NCBI GenBank assembly: GCA_963662155.1 | Contig: OY759274.1 | Span: 20,456,257 to 20,520,256, forward strand | Length of the DNA: 64,000 nt | Direction: 5' to 3' | Source: Lamellibrachia columna | Taxonomy: Eukaryota > Annelida > Polychaeta > Sabellida > Siboglinidae | Part shown: positions 35,883 through 49,637 of the stretch, piece by piece | Layout of the letters: every line of letters starts with the position of its first letter | How positions within the stretch are numbered: the stretch's first letter is position 1 | Program-made: the position numbers and the translations under genes | Notes under the pieces: generated by a model | Told to the model about the DNA's origin: nothing | Seen by the model: only the letters and a program-made list of their open reading frames with translations | The model's database searches: none

Positions 35883-36108
35883 GACACTGGCAAATGCCCT
35901 TTGCATGTTTCTTACTCATAGAAACATTGTTTACATTTTTACTTATTTTCTATTCATATAATTTATTTTATTATGTTTGCATATTTTCTATTCATACATA
36001 CACTGTTTAAGTGATGCGATAAGGTTTTGACTTGGAAGCATGTTTGGGTTTGTATGATATAATATATATAGAGCTACCCAGTAATAATAAAGAAATATTT
36101 AAAAAAAA

Positions 36109-36180
36109 TTCCCACACCGGGAATCGAACCTGGGCCACCTACGTGAAAGGCAGGAATCCTAACCACTAGACCACATGGAA
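36109..36180 (-). tRNA. tRNA-Glu-like, degenerate left-edge copy
   Basis: Differs from the consensus in the acceptor (TTCCATG), in the T stem (an A that breaks one pair) and in the anticodon stem (G-T pair). The anticodon TTC and the B box TTCGATT are kept. Probably a tRNA pseudogene, possibly weakly functional. Confidence 0.7.
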
Positions 36181-36491
36181 CTGGTTGAACCGACATAGCT
36201 GTTATAAGAATGCAGTACATCATTGGCAATGTTGTAACTGTAAGTGCTACGCCTACGTGCAGTATATCATAACAGTATCAATATGCACATTTATGTTTTA
36301 CGCGTAAAGCCATATGACCCCATATCACGTTTTAATAACCCTACATTCGTGTGAAACAATAAACAGGAAGTTCAGCTGTGGTCTTTTTTCATCTGGATTG
36401 TGGCTCACACTCAATTCGGCTTCTGTTTCCATCTTAGTCCGACGGCAAGAAAAGCATTATAGTAAATAACTATAAATAACTGTGTTTTTTA

Positions 36492-36746
36492 ATGCATCAC
36501 CAATTGGTAGATCAGAGGCCACTGGTGCAAAGAGGTGAAGGAACACAGAGAGAGGCGAGTGGATATCGGCGCCAGGGAGGAGATGCTGCCAGACTGCCTC
36601 CAAAGTTAGTGCATAAACATAGAAATAAATATGGTTTGGTAGATCAGAGGGCACTGTATGGTGCAAGCAGGCGAAGGATCTTAGAAAGAGGCGAATGGGT
36701 GTCGGCGCCTGGGAGGACTGCTAGACTGCCCCCAAAGTCAGCGTAA
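36492..36746. repeat. Internal ~105-bp duplicated block of the array unit
   Basis: Two related segments (from about 36504 and 36635) share TTGGTAGATCAGAGG at the start and CTGCC-CCAAAGT at the end. In this unit type (also 39147-39401) both lie in one open frame of 84 codons. In the other units a 37-bp insertion splits them. The GGTAGAGCAGAGG string resembles a tRNA D-arm/A box. I see no sign that the peptide is made. Confidence 0.7.
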
Positions 36747-37413
36747 TAATACATATAGATGTGTGCGTTGATAGAAATAATGCATCTAACATACTTTTCA
36801 CAAAAGTTACTTTAACAGAAAAGTGTAATAACTAGTCCCGGTCTCCCCTATCCCATCTACCCTTAGCAAAAATCAATAGAATGTGCATAGAATATTCCAT
36901 AGGATATTTGTGGGCACAAATGTACGTATATGTACGTATTGTATAGTTTCATATACCAAAATTGCGCTGTACTTTAGAATTCTACAGGTTTATATAAAAT
37001 TATATAGAACTGTTTAGAATTATATAGATTTTTTGCTAAGGATATGTGCGTTCGTGCGTGCGTGCGTCCGCACGCATACATGTATATATCATAGGTGTCA
37101 GAACCGGGGAGAGTGTGAGGCCCGTCCCCAATATTCGTGGTGAGCATATGACTATAATGTGTATGTTAAGTCCAGTATCATACAAGATACTGCTATAGTG
37201 TATCTATTGATTCCGCAATGTGCTGGCATAACCCACTTTGAACAGTAATATTCAACTGTTACTGCTGCCCCTGTGAATGCATCGTTTGTTTGTATAACGG
37301 TAAAATAATATATTAATTTGATTCACATGTGTCTCGTCCTCCTGTTTTGAAGTATGCTGATCCGTAAAACTTCATTATCTAAGGACGCGGTAGCGAACGA
37401 AAAGCAAAATGTT

Positions 37414-37485
37414 TTCCCACACCGGGAATCGAACCCGGGCCACCTGCGTGAAAGGCAGGAATCCTAACCACTAGACCATATGGGA
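37414..37485 (-). tRNA. tRNA-Glu-TTC: tRNA-Glu (TTC), array copy 1
   Basis: Consensus 72-nt gene. Two T4 runs on the minus strand just 3' of the gene (AAAA at 37406-37409 and 37399-37403 on plus) are standard Pol III terminators and are present in all the array copies. Confidence 0.96.
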
Positions 37486-38763
37486 CTGGTTGAACCGACA
37501 TAGCTGTTATAAGAATGCAGTACATCATTGGCAATGTTGTAACTGTAAGTGCTACGCCTACGTGCAGTATATCATAACAGTATCAATATGCACATTTATG
37601 TTTTACGCGTAAAGCCATATGACCCCATATCACGTTTTAATAACCCTACATTCGTGTGAAACAATAAACAGGAAGTTCAGCTGTGGTCTTTTTTCATCTG
37701 GATTGTGGCTCACACTCAATTCGGCTTCTGTTTCCATCTTAGTCCGACGGCAAGAAAAGCATTATAGTAAATAACTATAAATAACTGTGTTTTTTAATGC
37801 ATCACCAATTGGTAGAGCAGAGGCCACTGGTGCAAAGAGGTGAAGGAACACAGAGAGAGGCGAGTGGATATCGGCGCCAGGGAGGAGATGCTGCCAGACT
37901 GCCTCCAAAGTTAGTGCATCAACATAGAAATAAATATGGTGGAGTGATGAGTGGTTTTAAATACATCGCCAATTGGTAGATCAGAGGGCACTGTATGGTG
38001 AAAGCAGGCGAAAGAGGCGAATGGGTGTCGGCGCCTGGGAGGACTGCTAGACTGCCCCCAAAGTCAGCGTAATAATACATATAGATGTGTGCGTTGATAG
38101 AAATAATGCATATAACATACTTTTCACAAAAGTTACTTTAACAGAAAAGTGTAACAACTAGTCCCGGTCTCCCCTATCCCATGAATGCATGTATCCTTAG
38201 CAAAAATCAATAGAATGTGCATAGAATATTCCATAGGATATTTGTGGGCACAAATGTACGTATATGTACGTATTGTATAGTTTCATATACCAAAATTGCG
38301 CTGTACTTTAGAATTCTACAGGTTTATATAAAATTATATAGAACTGTTTAGAATTATATAGATTTTTTGCTAAGGATATGTGCGTTCGTGCGTTCGTGCG
38401 TTCGTGCGTGCGTGCGTCCGCACGCATACATGTATATATCATAGGTGTCAGAACCGGGGAGAGTGTGAGGCCCGTCCCCAATATTCGTGGTGAGCATATG
38501 ACTATAATGTGTATGTTAAGTCCAGTATCATACAAGATACTGCTATAGTGTATCTATTGATTCCGCAATGTGCTGGCATAACCCACTTTGAACAGTAATA
38601 TTCAACTGTTACTGCTGCCCCTGTGAATGCATCGTATGTTTGTATAACGGTAAAATAATATATTAATTTGATTCACATGTGTCTCGTCCTCCTGTTTTGA
38701 AGTATGCTGATCCGTAAAACTTCATTATCTAAGGACGCGGTAGCGAACGAAAAGCAAAATGTT

Positions 38764-38835
38764 TTCCCACACCGGGAATCGAACCCGGGCCACCTGCGTG
38801 AAAGGCAGGAATCCTAACCACTAGACCATATGGGA
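38764..38835 (-). tRNA. tRNA-Glu-TTC: tRNA-Glu (TTC), array copy 2
   Basis: Identical to array copy 1. It opens the second unit of the type with the 84-codon frame. Confidence 0.96.
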
Positions 38836-40084
38836 CTGGTTGAACCGACATAGCTGTTATAAGAATGCAGTACATCATTGGCAATGTTGTAACTGTAAGT
38901 GCTACGCCTACGTGCAGTATATCATAACAGTATCAATATGCACATTTATGTTTTACGCGTAAAGCCATATGACCCCATATCACGTTTTAATAACCCTACA
39001 TTCGTGTGAAACAATAAACAGGAAGTTCAGCTGTGGTCTTTTTTCATCTGGATTGTGGCTCACACTCAATTCGGCTTCTGTTTCCATCTTAGTCCGACGG
39101 CAAGAAAAGCATTATAGTAAATAACTATAAATAACTGTGTTTTTTAATGCATCACCAATTGGTAGATCAGAGGCCACTGGTGCAAAGAGGTGAAGGAACA
39201 CAGAGAGAGGCGAGTGGATATCGGCGCCAGGGAGGAGATGCTGCCAGACTGCCTCCAAAGTTAGTGCATAAACATAGAAATAAATATGGTTTGGTAGATC
39301 AGAGGGCACTGTATGGTGCAAGCAGGCGAAGGATCTTAGAAAGAGGCGAATGGGTGTCGGCGCCTGGGAGGACTGCTAGACTGCCCCCAAAGTCAGCGTA
39401 ATAATACATATAGATGTGTGCGTTGATAGAAATAATGCATCTAACATACTTTTCACAAAAGTTACTTTAACAGAAAAGTGTAATAACTAGTCCCGGTCTC
39501 CCCTATCCCATGTATCCTTAGCAAAAATCAATAGAATGTGCATAGAATATTCCATAGGATATTTGTGGGCACAAATGTACGTATATGTACGTATTGTATA
39601 GTTTCATATACCAAAATTGCGCTGTACTTTAGAATTCTACAGGTTTATATAAAATTATATAGAACTGTTTAGAATTATATAGATTTTTTGCTAAGGATAT
39701 GTGCGTTCGTGCGTTCGTGCGTTCGTGCGTGCGTGCGTCCGCACGCATACATGTATATATCATAGGTGTCAGAACCGGGGAGAGTGTGAGGCCCGTCCCC
39801 AATATTCGTGGTGAGCATATGACTATAATGTGTATGTTAAGTCCAGTATCATACAATATACTGCTATAGTGTATCTATTGATTCCGCAATGTGCTGGCAG
39901 AACCCACTTTGAACAGTAATATTCAACTGTTACTGCTGCCCCTGTGAATGCATCGTATGTTTGTATAACGGTAAAATAATATATTAATTTGATTCACATG
40001 TGTCTCGTCCTCCTGTTTTGAAGTATGCTGATCCGTAAAACTTCATTATCTAAGGACGCGGTAGCGAACGAAAAGCAAAATGTT

Positions 40085-40156
40085 TTCCCACACCGGGAAT
40101 CGAACCCGGGCCACCTGCGTGAAAGGCAGGAATCCTAACCACTAGACCATATGGGA
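40085..40156 (-). tRNA. tRNA-Glu-TTC: tRNA-Glu (TTC), array copy 3
   Basis: Gene identical. The first flanking bases differ (AATGG for ACTGG after the acceptor). Confidence 0.96.
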
Positions 40157-41418
40157 ATGGTTGAACCGACATAGCTGTTATAAGAATGCAGTACATCATT
40201 GGCAATGTTGTAACTGTAAGTGCTACGCCTACGTGCAGTATATCATAACAGTATCAATATGCACATTTATGTTTTACGCGTAAAGCCATATGACCCCATA
40301 TCACGTTTTAATAACCCTACATTCGTGTGAAACAATAAACAGGAAGTTCAGCTGCGGTCTTTTTTCATCTGGATGGTGGCTCACATTCAATTCGGCTTCT
40401 GTTTCCATCTTAGTCCGACGGCAAGAAAAGCATTATAGTAAATAACTATAAATAACTGTGTTTTTTAATGCATCACCAATTGGTAGAGCAGAGGCCACTG
40501 GTGCAAAGAGGTGAAGGAACATAGAGAGAGGCGAGTGGATATCGGCGCAAGGGAGGAGATGCTGCCAGACTGCCTCCAAAGTTAGTGCATCAACATAGAA
40601 ATAAATATGGTGGAGTGATGAGTGGTTTTAAATACATCGCCAATTGGTAGATCAGAGGGCACTGTATGGTGAAAGCAGGCGAAAGAGGCGAATGGGTGTC
40701 GGCGCCTGGGAGGACTGCTAGACTGCCCCCAAAGTCAGCGTAATAATACATATAGATGTGTGCGTTGATAGAAATAATGCATCTAACATACTTTTCACAA
40801 AAGTTACTTTAACAGAAAAGTGTAATAACTAGTCCCGGTCTCCCCTATCCCATGTATCCTTAGCAAAAATCAATAGAATGTGCATAGAATATTCCATAGG
40901 ATATTTGTGGGCACAAATGTACGTATATGTACGTATTGTATAGTTTCATATACCAAAATTGCGCTGTACTTTAGAATTCTACAGGTTTATATAAAATTAT
41001 ATAGAACTGTTTAGAATTATATAGATTTTTTGCTAAGGATATGTGCGTTCGTGCGTTCGTGCGTGCGTGCGTCCGCACGCATACATGTATATATCATAGG
41101 TGTCAGAACCGGGGAGAGTGTGAGGCCCGTCCCCAATATTCGTGGTGAGCATATGACTATAATGTGTATGTTAAGTCCAGTATCATACAATATACTGCTA
41201 TAGTGTATCTATTGATTCCGCAATGTGCTGGCAGAACCCACTTTGAACAGTAATATTCAACTGTTACTGCTGCCCCTGTGAATGCATCGTATGTTTGTAT
41301 AACGGTAAAATAATATATTAATTTGATTCACATTTGTCTCGTCCTCCTGTTTTGAAGTATGCTGATCCGTAAAACTTCATTATCTAAGGACGCGGTAGCG
41401 AACGAAAAGCAAAATGTT

Positions 41419-41490
41419 TTCCCACACCGGGAATCGAACCCGGGCCACCTGCGTGAAAGGCAGGAATCCTAACCACTAGACCATATGGGA
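41419..41490 (-). tRNA. tRNA-Glu-TTC: tRNA-Glu (TTC), array copy 4
   Basis: Identical to array copy 1, with the same terminator flank. Confidence 0.96.
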
Positions 41491-42744
41491 CTGGTTGAAC
41501 CGACATAGCTGTTATAAGAATGCAGTACATCATTGGCAATGTTGTAACTGTAAGTGCTACGCCTACGTGCAGTATATCATAACAGTATCAATATGCGCAT
41601 TTATGTTTTACGCGTAAAGCCATATGACCCCTTATCACGTTTTAATAACCCTACATTCGTGTGAAACAATAAACAGGAAGTTCAGCTGTGGTCTTTTTTC
41701 ATCTGGATTGTGGCTCACACTCAATTCGGCTTCTGTTTCCATCTTAGTCCGACGGCAAGAAAAGCATTATAGTAAATAACTATAAATAACTGTGTTTTTT
41801 AATGCATCACCAATTGGTAGAGCAGAGGCCACTGGTGCAAAGAGGTGAAGGAACATAGAGAGAGGCGAGTGGATATCGGCGCCAGGGAGGAGATGCTGCC
41901 AGACTGCCTCCAAAGTTAGTGCATCAACATAGAAATAAATATGGTGGAGTGATGAGTGGTTTTAAATACATCGCCAATTGGTAGATCAGAGGGCACTGTA
42001 TGGTGAAAGCAGGCGAAAGAGGCGAATGGGTGTCGGCGCCTGGGAGGACTGCTAGACTGCCCCCAAAGTCAGCGTAATAATACATATAGATGTGTGCGTT
42101 GATAGAAATAATGCATCTAACATACTTTTCACAAAAGTTACTTTAACAGAAAAGTGTAATAACTAGTCCCGGTCTCCCCTATCCCATCTACCCTTAGCAA
42201 AAATCAATAGAATGTGCATAGAATATTCCATAGGATATTTGTGGGCACAAATGTACGTATATGTACGTATTGTATAGTTTCATATACCAAAATTGCGCTG
42301 TACTTTAGAATTCTACAGGTTTATATAAAATTATATAGAACTGTTTAGAATTATATAGATTTTTTGCTAAGGATATGTGCGTTCGTGCGTGCGTGCGTCC
42401 GCACGCATACATGTATATATCATAGGTGTCAGAACCGGGGAGAGTGTGAGGCCCGTCCCCAATATTCGTGGTGAGCATATGACTATAATGTGTATGTTAA
42501 GTCCAGTATCATACAATATACTGCTATAGTGTATCTATTGATTCCGCAATGTGCTGGCAGAACCCACTTTGAACAGTAATATTCAACTGTTACTGCTGCC
42601 CCTGTGAATGCATCGTATGTTTGTATAACGGTAAAATAATATATTAATTTGATTCACATGTGTCTCGTCCTCCTGTTTTGAAGTATGCTGATCCGTAAAA
42701 CTTCATTATCTAAGGACGCGGTAGCGAACGAAAAGCAAAATGTT

Positions 42745-42816
42745 TTCCCACACCGGGAATCGAACCCGGGCCACCTGCGTGAAAGGCAGGAATCCTAACC
42801 ACTAGACCATATGGGA
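42745..42816 (-). tRNA. tRNA-Glu-TTC: tRNA-Glu (TTC), array copy 5
   Basis: Gene identical. The 5' flank has the CTACATGGC variant shared with copies 6 and 7. Confidence 0.96.
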
Positions 42817-43711
42817 CTGGTTGAACCTACATGGCTGTTATAAGAATGCAGTACATCATTGGCAATGTTGTAACTGTAAGTGCTACGCCTACGTGCAGTA
42901 TATCATAACAGTATCAATATGCACATTTATGTTTTACGCGTAAAGCCATATGACCCCATATCACGTTTTAATAACCCTACATTCGTGTGAAACAATAAAC
43001 AGGAAGTTCAGCTGCGGTCTTTTTTCATCTGGATGGTGGCTCACATTCAATTCGGCTTCTGTTTCCATCTTAGTCCGACGGCAAGAAAAGCATTATAGTA
43101 AATAACTATAAATAACTGTGTTTTTTAATGCATCACCAATTGGTAGAGCAGAGGCCACTGGTGCAAAGAGGTGAAGGAACATAGAGAGAGGCGAGTGGAT
43201 ATCGGCGCAAGGGAGGAGATGCTGCCAGACTGCCTCCAAAGTTAGTGCATCAACATAGAAATAAATATGGTGGAGTGATGAGTGGTTTTAAATACATCGC
43301 CAATTGGTAGATCAGAGGGCACTGTATGGTGAAAGCAGGCGAAAGAGGCGAATGGGTGTCGGCGCCTGGGAGGACTGCTAGACTGCCCCCAAAGTCAGCG
43401 TAATAATACATATAGATGTGTGCGTTGATAGAAATAATGCATCTAACATACTTTTCACAAAAGTTACTTTAACAGAAAAGTGTAACAACTAGTCCCGGTC
43501 TCCCCTATCCCATGAATAGATGTATCCTTAGCAAAAATCAATAGAAAGTGCATAGAATATTCCATAGGATATTTGTGGGCACAAATGTACGTATATGTAC
43601 GTATTGTATAGTTTCATATACCAAAATTGCGCTGTACTTTAGAATTCTACAGGTTTATATAAAATTATATAGAACTGTTTAAAATTATATAGATTTTTTG
43701 CTAAGGATATG

Positions 43712-43743
<32 letters not shown>

Positions 43744-44090
43744 TCCGCACGCATACATGTATATATCATAGGTGTCAGAACCGGGGAGAGTGTGAGGCCC
43801 GTCCCCAATATTCGTGGTGAGCATATGACTATAATGTGTATGTTAAGTCCAGTATCATACAAGATACTGCTATAGTGTATCTATTGATTCCGCAATGTGC
43901 TGGCATAACCCACTTTGAACAGTAATATTCAACTGTTACTGCTGCCCCTGTGAATGCATCGTTTGTTTGTATAACGGTAAAATAATATATTTATTTGATT
44001 CACATGTGTCTCGTCCTCCTGTTTTGAAGTATGCTGATCCGTAAAACTTCATTATCTAAGGACGCGGTAGCGAACTAAAAGCAAAATGTT

Positions 44091-44162
44091 TTCCCACACC
44101 GGGAATCGAACCCGGGCCACCTGCGTGAAAGGCAGGAATCCTAACCACTAGACCATATGGGA
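44091..44162 (-). tRNA. tRNA-Glu-TTC: tRNA-Glu (TTC), array copy 6
   Basis: Gene identical. The 3' flank has GAACTAAAAGC in place of GAACGAAAAGC, as in copies 7 and 9. Confidence 0.96.
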
Positions 44163-45068
44163 CTGGTTGAACCTACATGGCTGTTATAAGAATGCAGTAC
44201 ATCATTGGCAATGTTGTAACTGTAAGTGCTACGCCTACGTGCAGTATATCATAACAGTATCAATATGCACATTTATGTTTTACGCGTAAAGCCATATGAC
44301 CCCATATCACGTTTTAATAACCCTACATTCGTGTGAAACAATAAACAGGAAGTTCAGCTGTGGTCTTTTTTCATCTGGATTGTGGCTCACACTCAATTCG
44401 GCTTCTGTTTCCATCTTAGTCCGACGGCAAGAAAAGCATTATAGTAAATAACTATAAATAACTGTGTTTTTTAATGCATCACCAATTGGTAGAGCAGAGG
44501 CCACTGGTGCAAAGAGGTGAAGGAACATAGAGAGAGGCGAGTGGATATCGGCGCCAGGGAGGAGATGCTGCCAGACTGCCTCCAAAGTTAGTGCATCAAC
44601 ATAGAAATAAATATGGTGGAGTGATGAGTGGTTTTAAATACATCGCCAATTGGTAGATCAGAGGGCACTGTATGGTGAAAGCAGGCGAAGGATCGTAGAA
44701 AGAGGCGAATGGGTGTCGGCGCCTGGGAGGACTGCTAGACTGCCCCCAAAGTCAGCGTAATAATACATATAGATGTGTGCGTTGATAGAAATAATGCATC
44801 TAACATACTTTTCACAAAAGTTACTTTAACAGAAAAGTGTAACAACTAGTCCCGGTCTCCCCTATCCCATGAATAGATGTATCCTTAGCAAAAATCAATA
44901 GAATGTGCATAGAATATTCCATAGGATATTTGTGGGCACAAATGTACGTATATGTACGTATTGTATAGTTTCATATACCAAAATTGCGCTGTACTTTAGA
45001 ATTCTACAGGTTTATATAAAATTATATAGAACTGTTTAAAATTATATAGATTTTTTGCTAAGGATATG

Positions 45069-45104
<36 letters not shown>

Positions 45105-45451
45105 TCCGCACGCATACATGTATATATCATAGGTGTCAGAACCGGGGAGAGTGTGAGGCCCGTCCCCAATATTCGTGGTGAGCATATGACTATAATGTGT
45201 ATGTTAAGTCCAGTATCATACAAGATACTGCTATAGTGTATCTATTGATTCCGCAATGTGCTGGCATAACCCACTTTGAACAGTAATATTCAACTGTTAC
45301 TGCTGCCCCTGTGAATGCATCGTTTGTTTGTATAACGGTAAAATAATATATTTATTTGATTCACATGTGTCTCGTCCTCCTGTTTTGAAGTATGCTGATC
45401 CGTAAAACTTCATTATCTAAGGACGCGGTAGCGAACTAAAAGCAAAATGTT

Positions 45452-45523
45452 TTCCCACACCGGGAATCGAACCCGGGCCACCTGCGTGAAAGGCAGGAAT
45501 CCTAACCACTAGACCATATGGGA
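45452..45523 (-). tRNA. tRNA-Glu-TTC: tRNA-Glu (TTC), array copy 7
   Basis: Gene identical, flank variant ATTGG after the acceptor. Confidence 0.96.
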
Positions 45524-46793
45524 TTGGTTGAACCTACATGGCTGTTATAAGAATGCAGTACATCATTGGCAATGTTGTAACTGTAAGTGCTACGCCTACG
45601 TGCAGTATATCATAACAGTATCAATATGCACATTTATGTTTTACGCGTAAAGCCATATGACCCCATATCACGTTTTAATAACCCTACATTCGTGTGAAAC
45701 AATAAACAGGAAGTTCAGCTGTGGTCTTTTTTCATCTGGATTGTGGCTCACACTCAATTCGGCTTCTGTTTCCATCTTAGTCCGACGGCAAGAAAAGCAT
45801 TATAGTAAATAAATATAAATAACTGTGTTTTTTAATGCATCACCAATTGGTAGAGCAGAGGCCACTGGTGCAAAGAGGTGAAGGAACACAGAGAGAGGCG
45901 AGTGGATATCGGCGCCAGGGAGGAGATGCTGCCAGACTGCCTCCAAAGTTAGTGCATCAACATAGAAATAAATATGGTGGAGTGATGAGTGGTTTTAAAT
46001 ACATCGCCAATTGGTAGATCAGAGGGCACTGTATGGTGAAAGCAGGCGAAAGAGGCGAATGGGTGTCGGCGCCTGGGAGGACTGCTAGACTGCCCCCAAA
46101 GTCAGCGTAATAATACATATAGATGTGTGCGTTGATAGAAATAATGCATATAACATACTTTTCACAAAAGTTACTTTAACAGAAAAGTGTAACAACTAGT
46201 CCCGGTCTCCCCTATCCCATGAATGCATGTATCCTTAGCAAAAATCAATAGAATGTGCATAGAATATTCCATAGGATATTTGTGGGCACAAATGTACGTA
46301 TATGTACATATTGTATAGTTTCATATACCAAAATTGCGCTGTACTTTAGAATTCTACAGGTTTATATAAAATTATATAGAACTGTTTAGAATTATATAGA
46401 TTTTTTGCTAAGGATATGTGCGTTCGTGCGTTCGTGCGTGCGTGCGTCCGCACGCATACATGTATATATCATAGGTGTCAGAACCGGGGAGAGTGTGAGG
46501 CCCGTCCCCAATATTCGTGGTGAGCATATGACTATAATGTGTATGTTAAGTCCAGTATCATACAATATACTGCTATAGTGTATCTATTGATTCCGCAATG
46601 TGCTGGCAGAACCCACTTTGAACAGTAATATTCAACTGTTACTGCTGCCCCTGTGAATGCATCGTATGTTTGTATAACGGTAAAATAATATATTAATTTG
46701 ATTCACATGTGTCTCGTCCTCCTGTTTTGAAGTATGCTGATCCGTAAAACTTCATTATCTAAGGACGCGGTAGCGAACGAAAAGCAAAATGTT

Positions 46794-46865
46794 TTCCCAC
46801 ACCGGGAATCGAACCCGGGCCACCTGCGTGAAAGGCAGGAATCCTAACCACTAGACCATATGGGA
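46794..46865 (-). tRNA. tRNA-Glu-TTC: tRNA-Glu (TTC), array copy 8
   Basis: Gene identical. The unit to its right is the shortest full unit (1313 bp), because of a short CGTG run and a loss near 47390. Confidence 0.96.
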
Positions 46866-48106
46866 CTGGTTGAACCTACATAGCTGTTATAAGAATGCAG
46901 TACATCATTGGCAATGTTGTAACTGTAAGTGCTACGCCTACGTGCAGTATATCATAACAGTATCAATATGCACATTTATGTTTTACGCGTAAAGCCATAT
47001 GACTCCATATCACGTTTTAATAACCCTACATTCGTGTGAAACAATAAACAGGAAGTTCAGCTGTGGTCTTTTTTCATCTGGATTGTGGCTCACACTCAAT
47101 TCGGCTTCTGTTTCCATCTTAGTCCGACGGCAAGAAAAGCATTATAGTAAATAACTATAAATAACTGTGTTTTTTAATGCATCACCAATTGGTAGAGCAG
47201 AGGCCACTGGTGCAAAGAGGTGAAGGAACATAGAGAGAGGCGAGTGGATATCGGCGCAAGGGAGGAGATGCTGCCAGACTGCCTCCAAAGTTAGTGCATC
47301 AACATAGAAATAAATATGGTGGAGTGATGAGTGGTTTTAAATACATCGCCAATTGGTAGATCAGAGGGCACTGTATGGTGAAAGCAGGCGAAAGGGTGTC
47401 GGCGCCTGGGAGGACTGCTAGACTGCCCCCAAAGTCAGCGTAATAATACATATAGATGTGTGCGTTGATAGAAATAATGCATCTAACATACTTTTCACAA
47501 AAGTTACTTTAACAGAAAAGTGTAATAACTAGTCCCGGTCTCCCCTATCCCATGTATCCTTAGCAAAAATCAATAGAATGTGCATAGAATATTCCATAGG
47601 ATATTTGTGGGCACAAATGTACGTATATGTACGTATTGTATAGTTTCATATACCAAAATTGCGCTGTACTTTAGAATTCTACAGGTTTATATAAAATTAT
47701 ATAGAACTGTTTAGAATTATATAGATTTTTTGCTAAGGATATGTGCGTTCGTGCGTGCGTCCGCACGCATACATGTATATATCATAAGTGTCAGAACCGG
47801 GGAGAGTGTGAGGCCCGTCCCCAATATTCGTGGTGAGCATATGACTATAATGTGTATGTTAAGTCCAGTATCATACAATATACTGCTATAGTGTATCTAT
47901 TGATTCCGCAATGTGCTGGCAGAACCCACTTTGAACAGTAATATTCAACTGTTAATGCTGCCCCTGTGAATGCATCGTTTGTTTGTATAACGGTAAAATA
48001 ATATATTAATTTGATTCACATGTGTCTCGTCCTCCTGTTTTGAAGTATGCTGATCCGTAAAACTTCATTATCTAAGGACGCGGTAGCGAACTAAAAGCAA
48101 AATGTT

Positions 48107-48178
48107 TTCCCACACCGGGAATCGAACCCGGGCCACCTGCGTGAAAGGCAGGAATCCTAACCACTAGACCATATGGGA
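48107..48178 (-). tRNA. tRNA-Glu-TTC: tRNA-Glu (TTC), array copy 9
   Basis: Gene identical, the last intact copy before the disrupted right-edge gene. Confidence 0.96.
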
Positions 48179-49463
48179 CTGGTTGAACCGACATAGCTGT
48201 TATAAGAATGCAGTACATCATTGGCAATGTTGTAACTGTAAGTGCTACGCCTACGTGCAGTATATCATAACAGTATCAATATGCACATTTATGTTTTACG
48301 CGTAAAGCCATATGACCCCATATCACGTTTTAATAACCCTACATTCGTGTGAAACAATAAACAGGAAGTTCAGCTGTGGTCTTTTTTCATCTGGATTGTG
48401 GCTCACACTCAATTCGGCTTCTGTTTCCATCTTAGTCCGACGGCAAGAAAAGCATTATAGTAAATAACTATAAATAACTGTGTTTTTTAATGCATCACCA
48501 ATTGGTAGAGCAGAGGCCACTGGTGCAAAGAGGTGAAGGAACACAGAGAGCGGCGAGTGGATATCGGCGCCAGGGAGGAGATGCTGCCAGACTGCCTCCA
48601 AAGTTAGTGCATCAACATAGAAATAAATATGGTGGAGTGATGAGTGGTTTTAAATACATCGCCAATTGGTAGATCAGAGGGCACTGTATGGTGAAAGCAG
48701 GCGAAGGATCGTAGAAAGAGGCGAATGGGTGTCGGCGCCTGGGAGGACTGCTAGACTGCTCCCAAAGTCAGCGTAATAATACATATAGATGTGTGCGTTG
48801 ATAGAAATAATGCATCTAACATACTTTTCACAAAAGTTACTTTAACAGAAAAATGTAACAACTAGTCCCGGTCTCCCCTATCCCATGAATGCATCTACCC
48901 TTAGCAAAAATCAATAGAATGTGCATAGAATATTCCATAGGATATTTGTGGGCACAAATGTACGTATATGTACGTATTGTATAGTTTCATATACCAAAAT
49001 TGCGCTGTACTTTAGAATTCTACAGGTTTATATAAAATTATATAGAACTGTTTAGAATTATATAGATTTTTTGCTAAGGATATGTGCGTTCGCGCGTGCG
49101 TGCGTGCGTGCGTGCGTCCGCACGCATACATGTATATATCATAGGTGTCAGAACCGGGGAGAGTGTGAGGCCCGTCCCCAATATTCGTGGTGAGCATATG
49201 ACTATAATGTGTATGTTAAGTCCAGTATCATACAAGATACTGCTATAGTGTATCTATTGATTCCGCAATGTACTGGCAGAACCCACTTTGAACAGTAATA
49301 TTCAACTGTTACTGCTGCCCCTGTGAATGCATCGTATGTTTGTATAACGGTAAAATAATATATTAATTTGATTCACATGTGTCTCGTCTTCCTGTTTTGA
49401 AGTATGCTGATCCGTAAAACTTCATTATCTAAGGACGCGGTAGCGAACTAAAAGCAAAATATT

Positions 49464-49603
49464 TTCCCACAACGGGTATTGAACCCGGGCCACCTGCGTG
49501 AAAGGCAGGAATCCTAACCACTAGACCAGGGTTCGGCAACGTTTTTGAACGGAGGGCCAAATTAGTTACTTGGAATAGGTCAGCGGGCTGCACATACATG
49601 GAA

Positions 49604-49637
<34 letters not shown>

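Larger units (their letters stand above)
36109..49526. repeat. Tandem array of ~1.33-kb units, each with one tRNA-Glu
   Basis: Eleven tRNA positions (36109, 37414, 38764, 40085, 41419, 42745, 44091, 45452, 46794, 48107, 49464) are spaced 1305-1361 bp apart, giving ten complete units that are nearly identical end to end. Each unit has the minus-strand tRNA, a conserved spacer, two copies of a ~105-bp block, a variable CGTT/CGTG microsatellite and a second conserved spacer. Unit variants differ in a ~37-bp indel, in a GATCTTA/GATCGTA insertion and in microsatellite length. The array edges carry the degenerate tRNAs. No protein gene is supported. Confidence 0.95.

Noticed and set aside
36492..48672. 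Recurrent 60-84 codon frames beginning MHHQLV in array units
   Set aside because: They recur only because the units are copies. The second half is frame-disrupted in most units, with no evidence of selection on protein.
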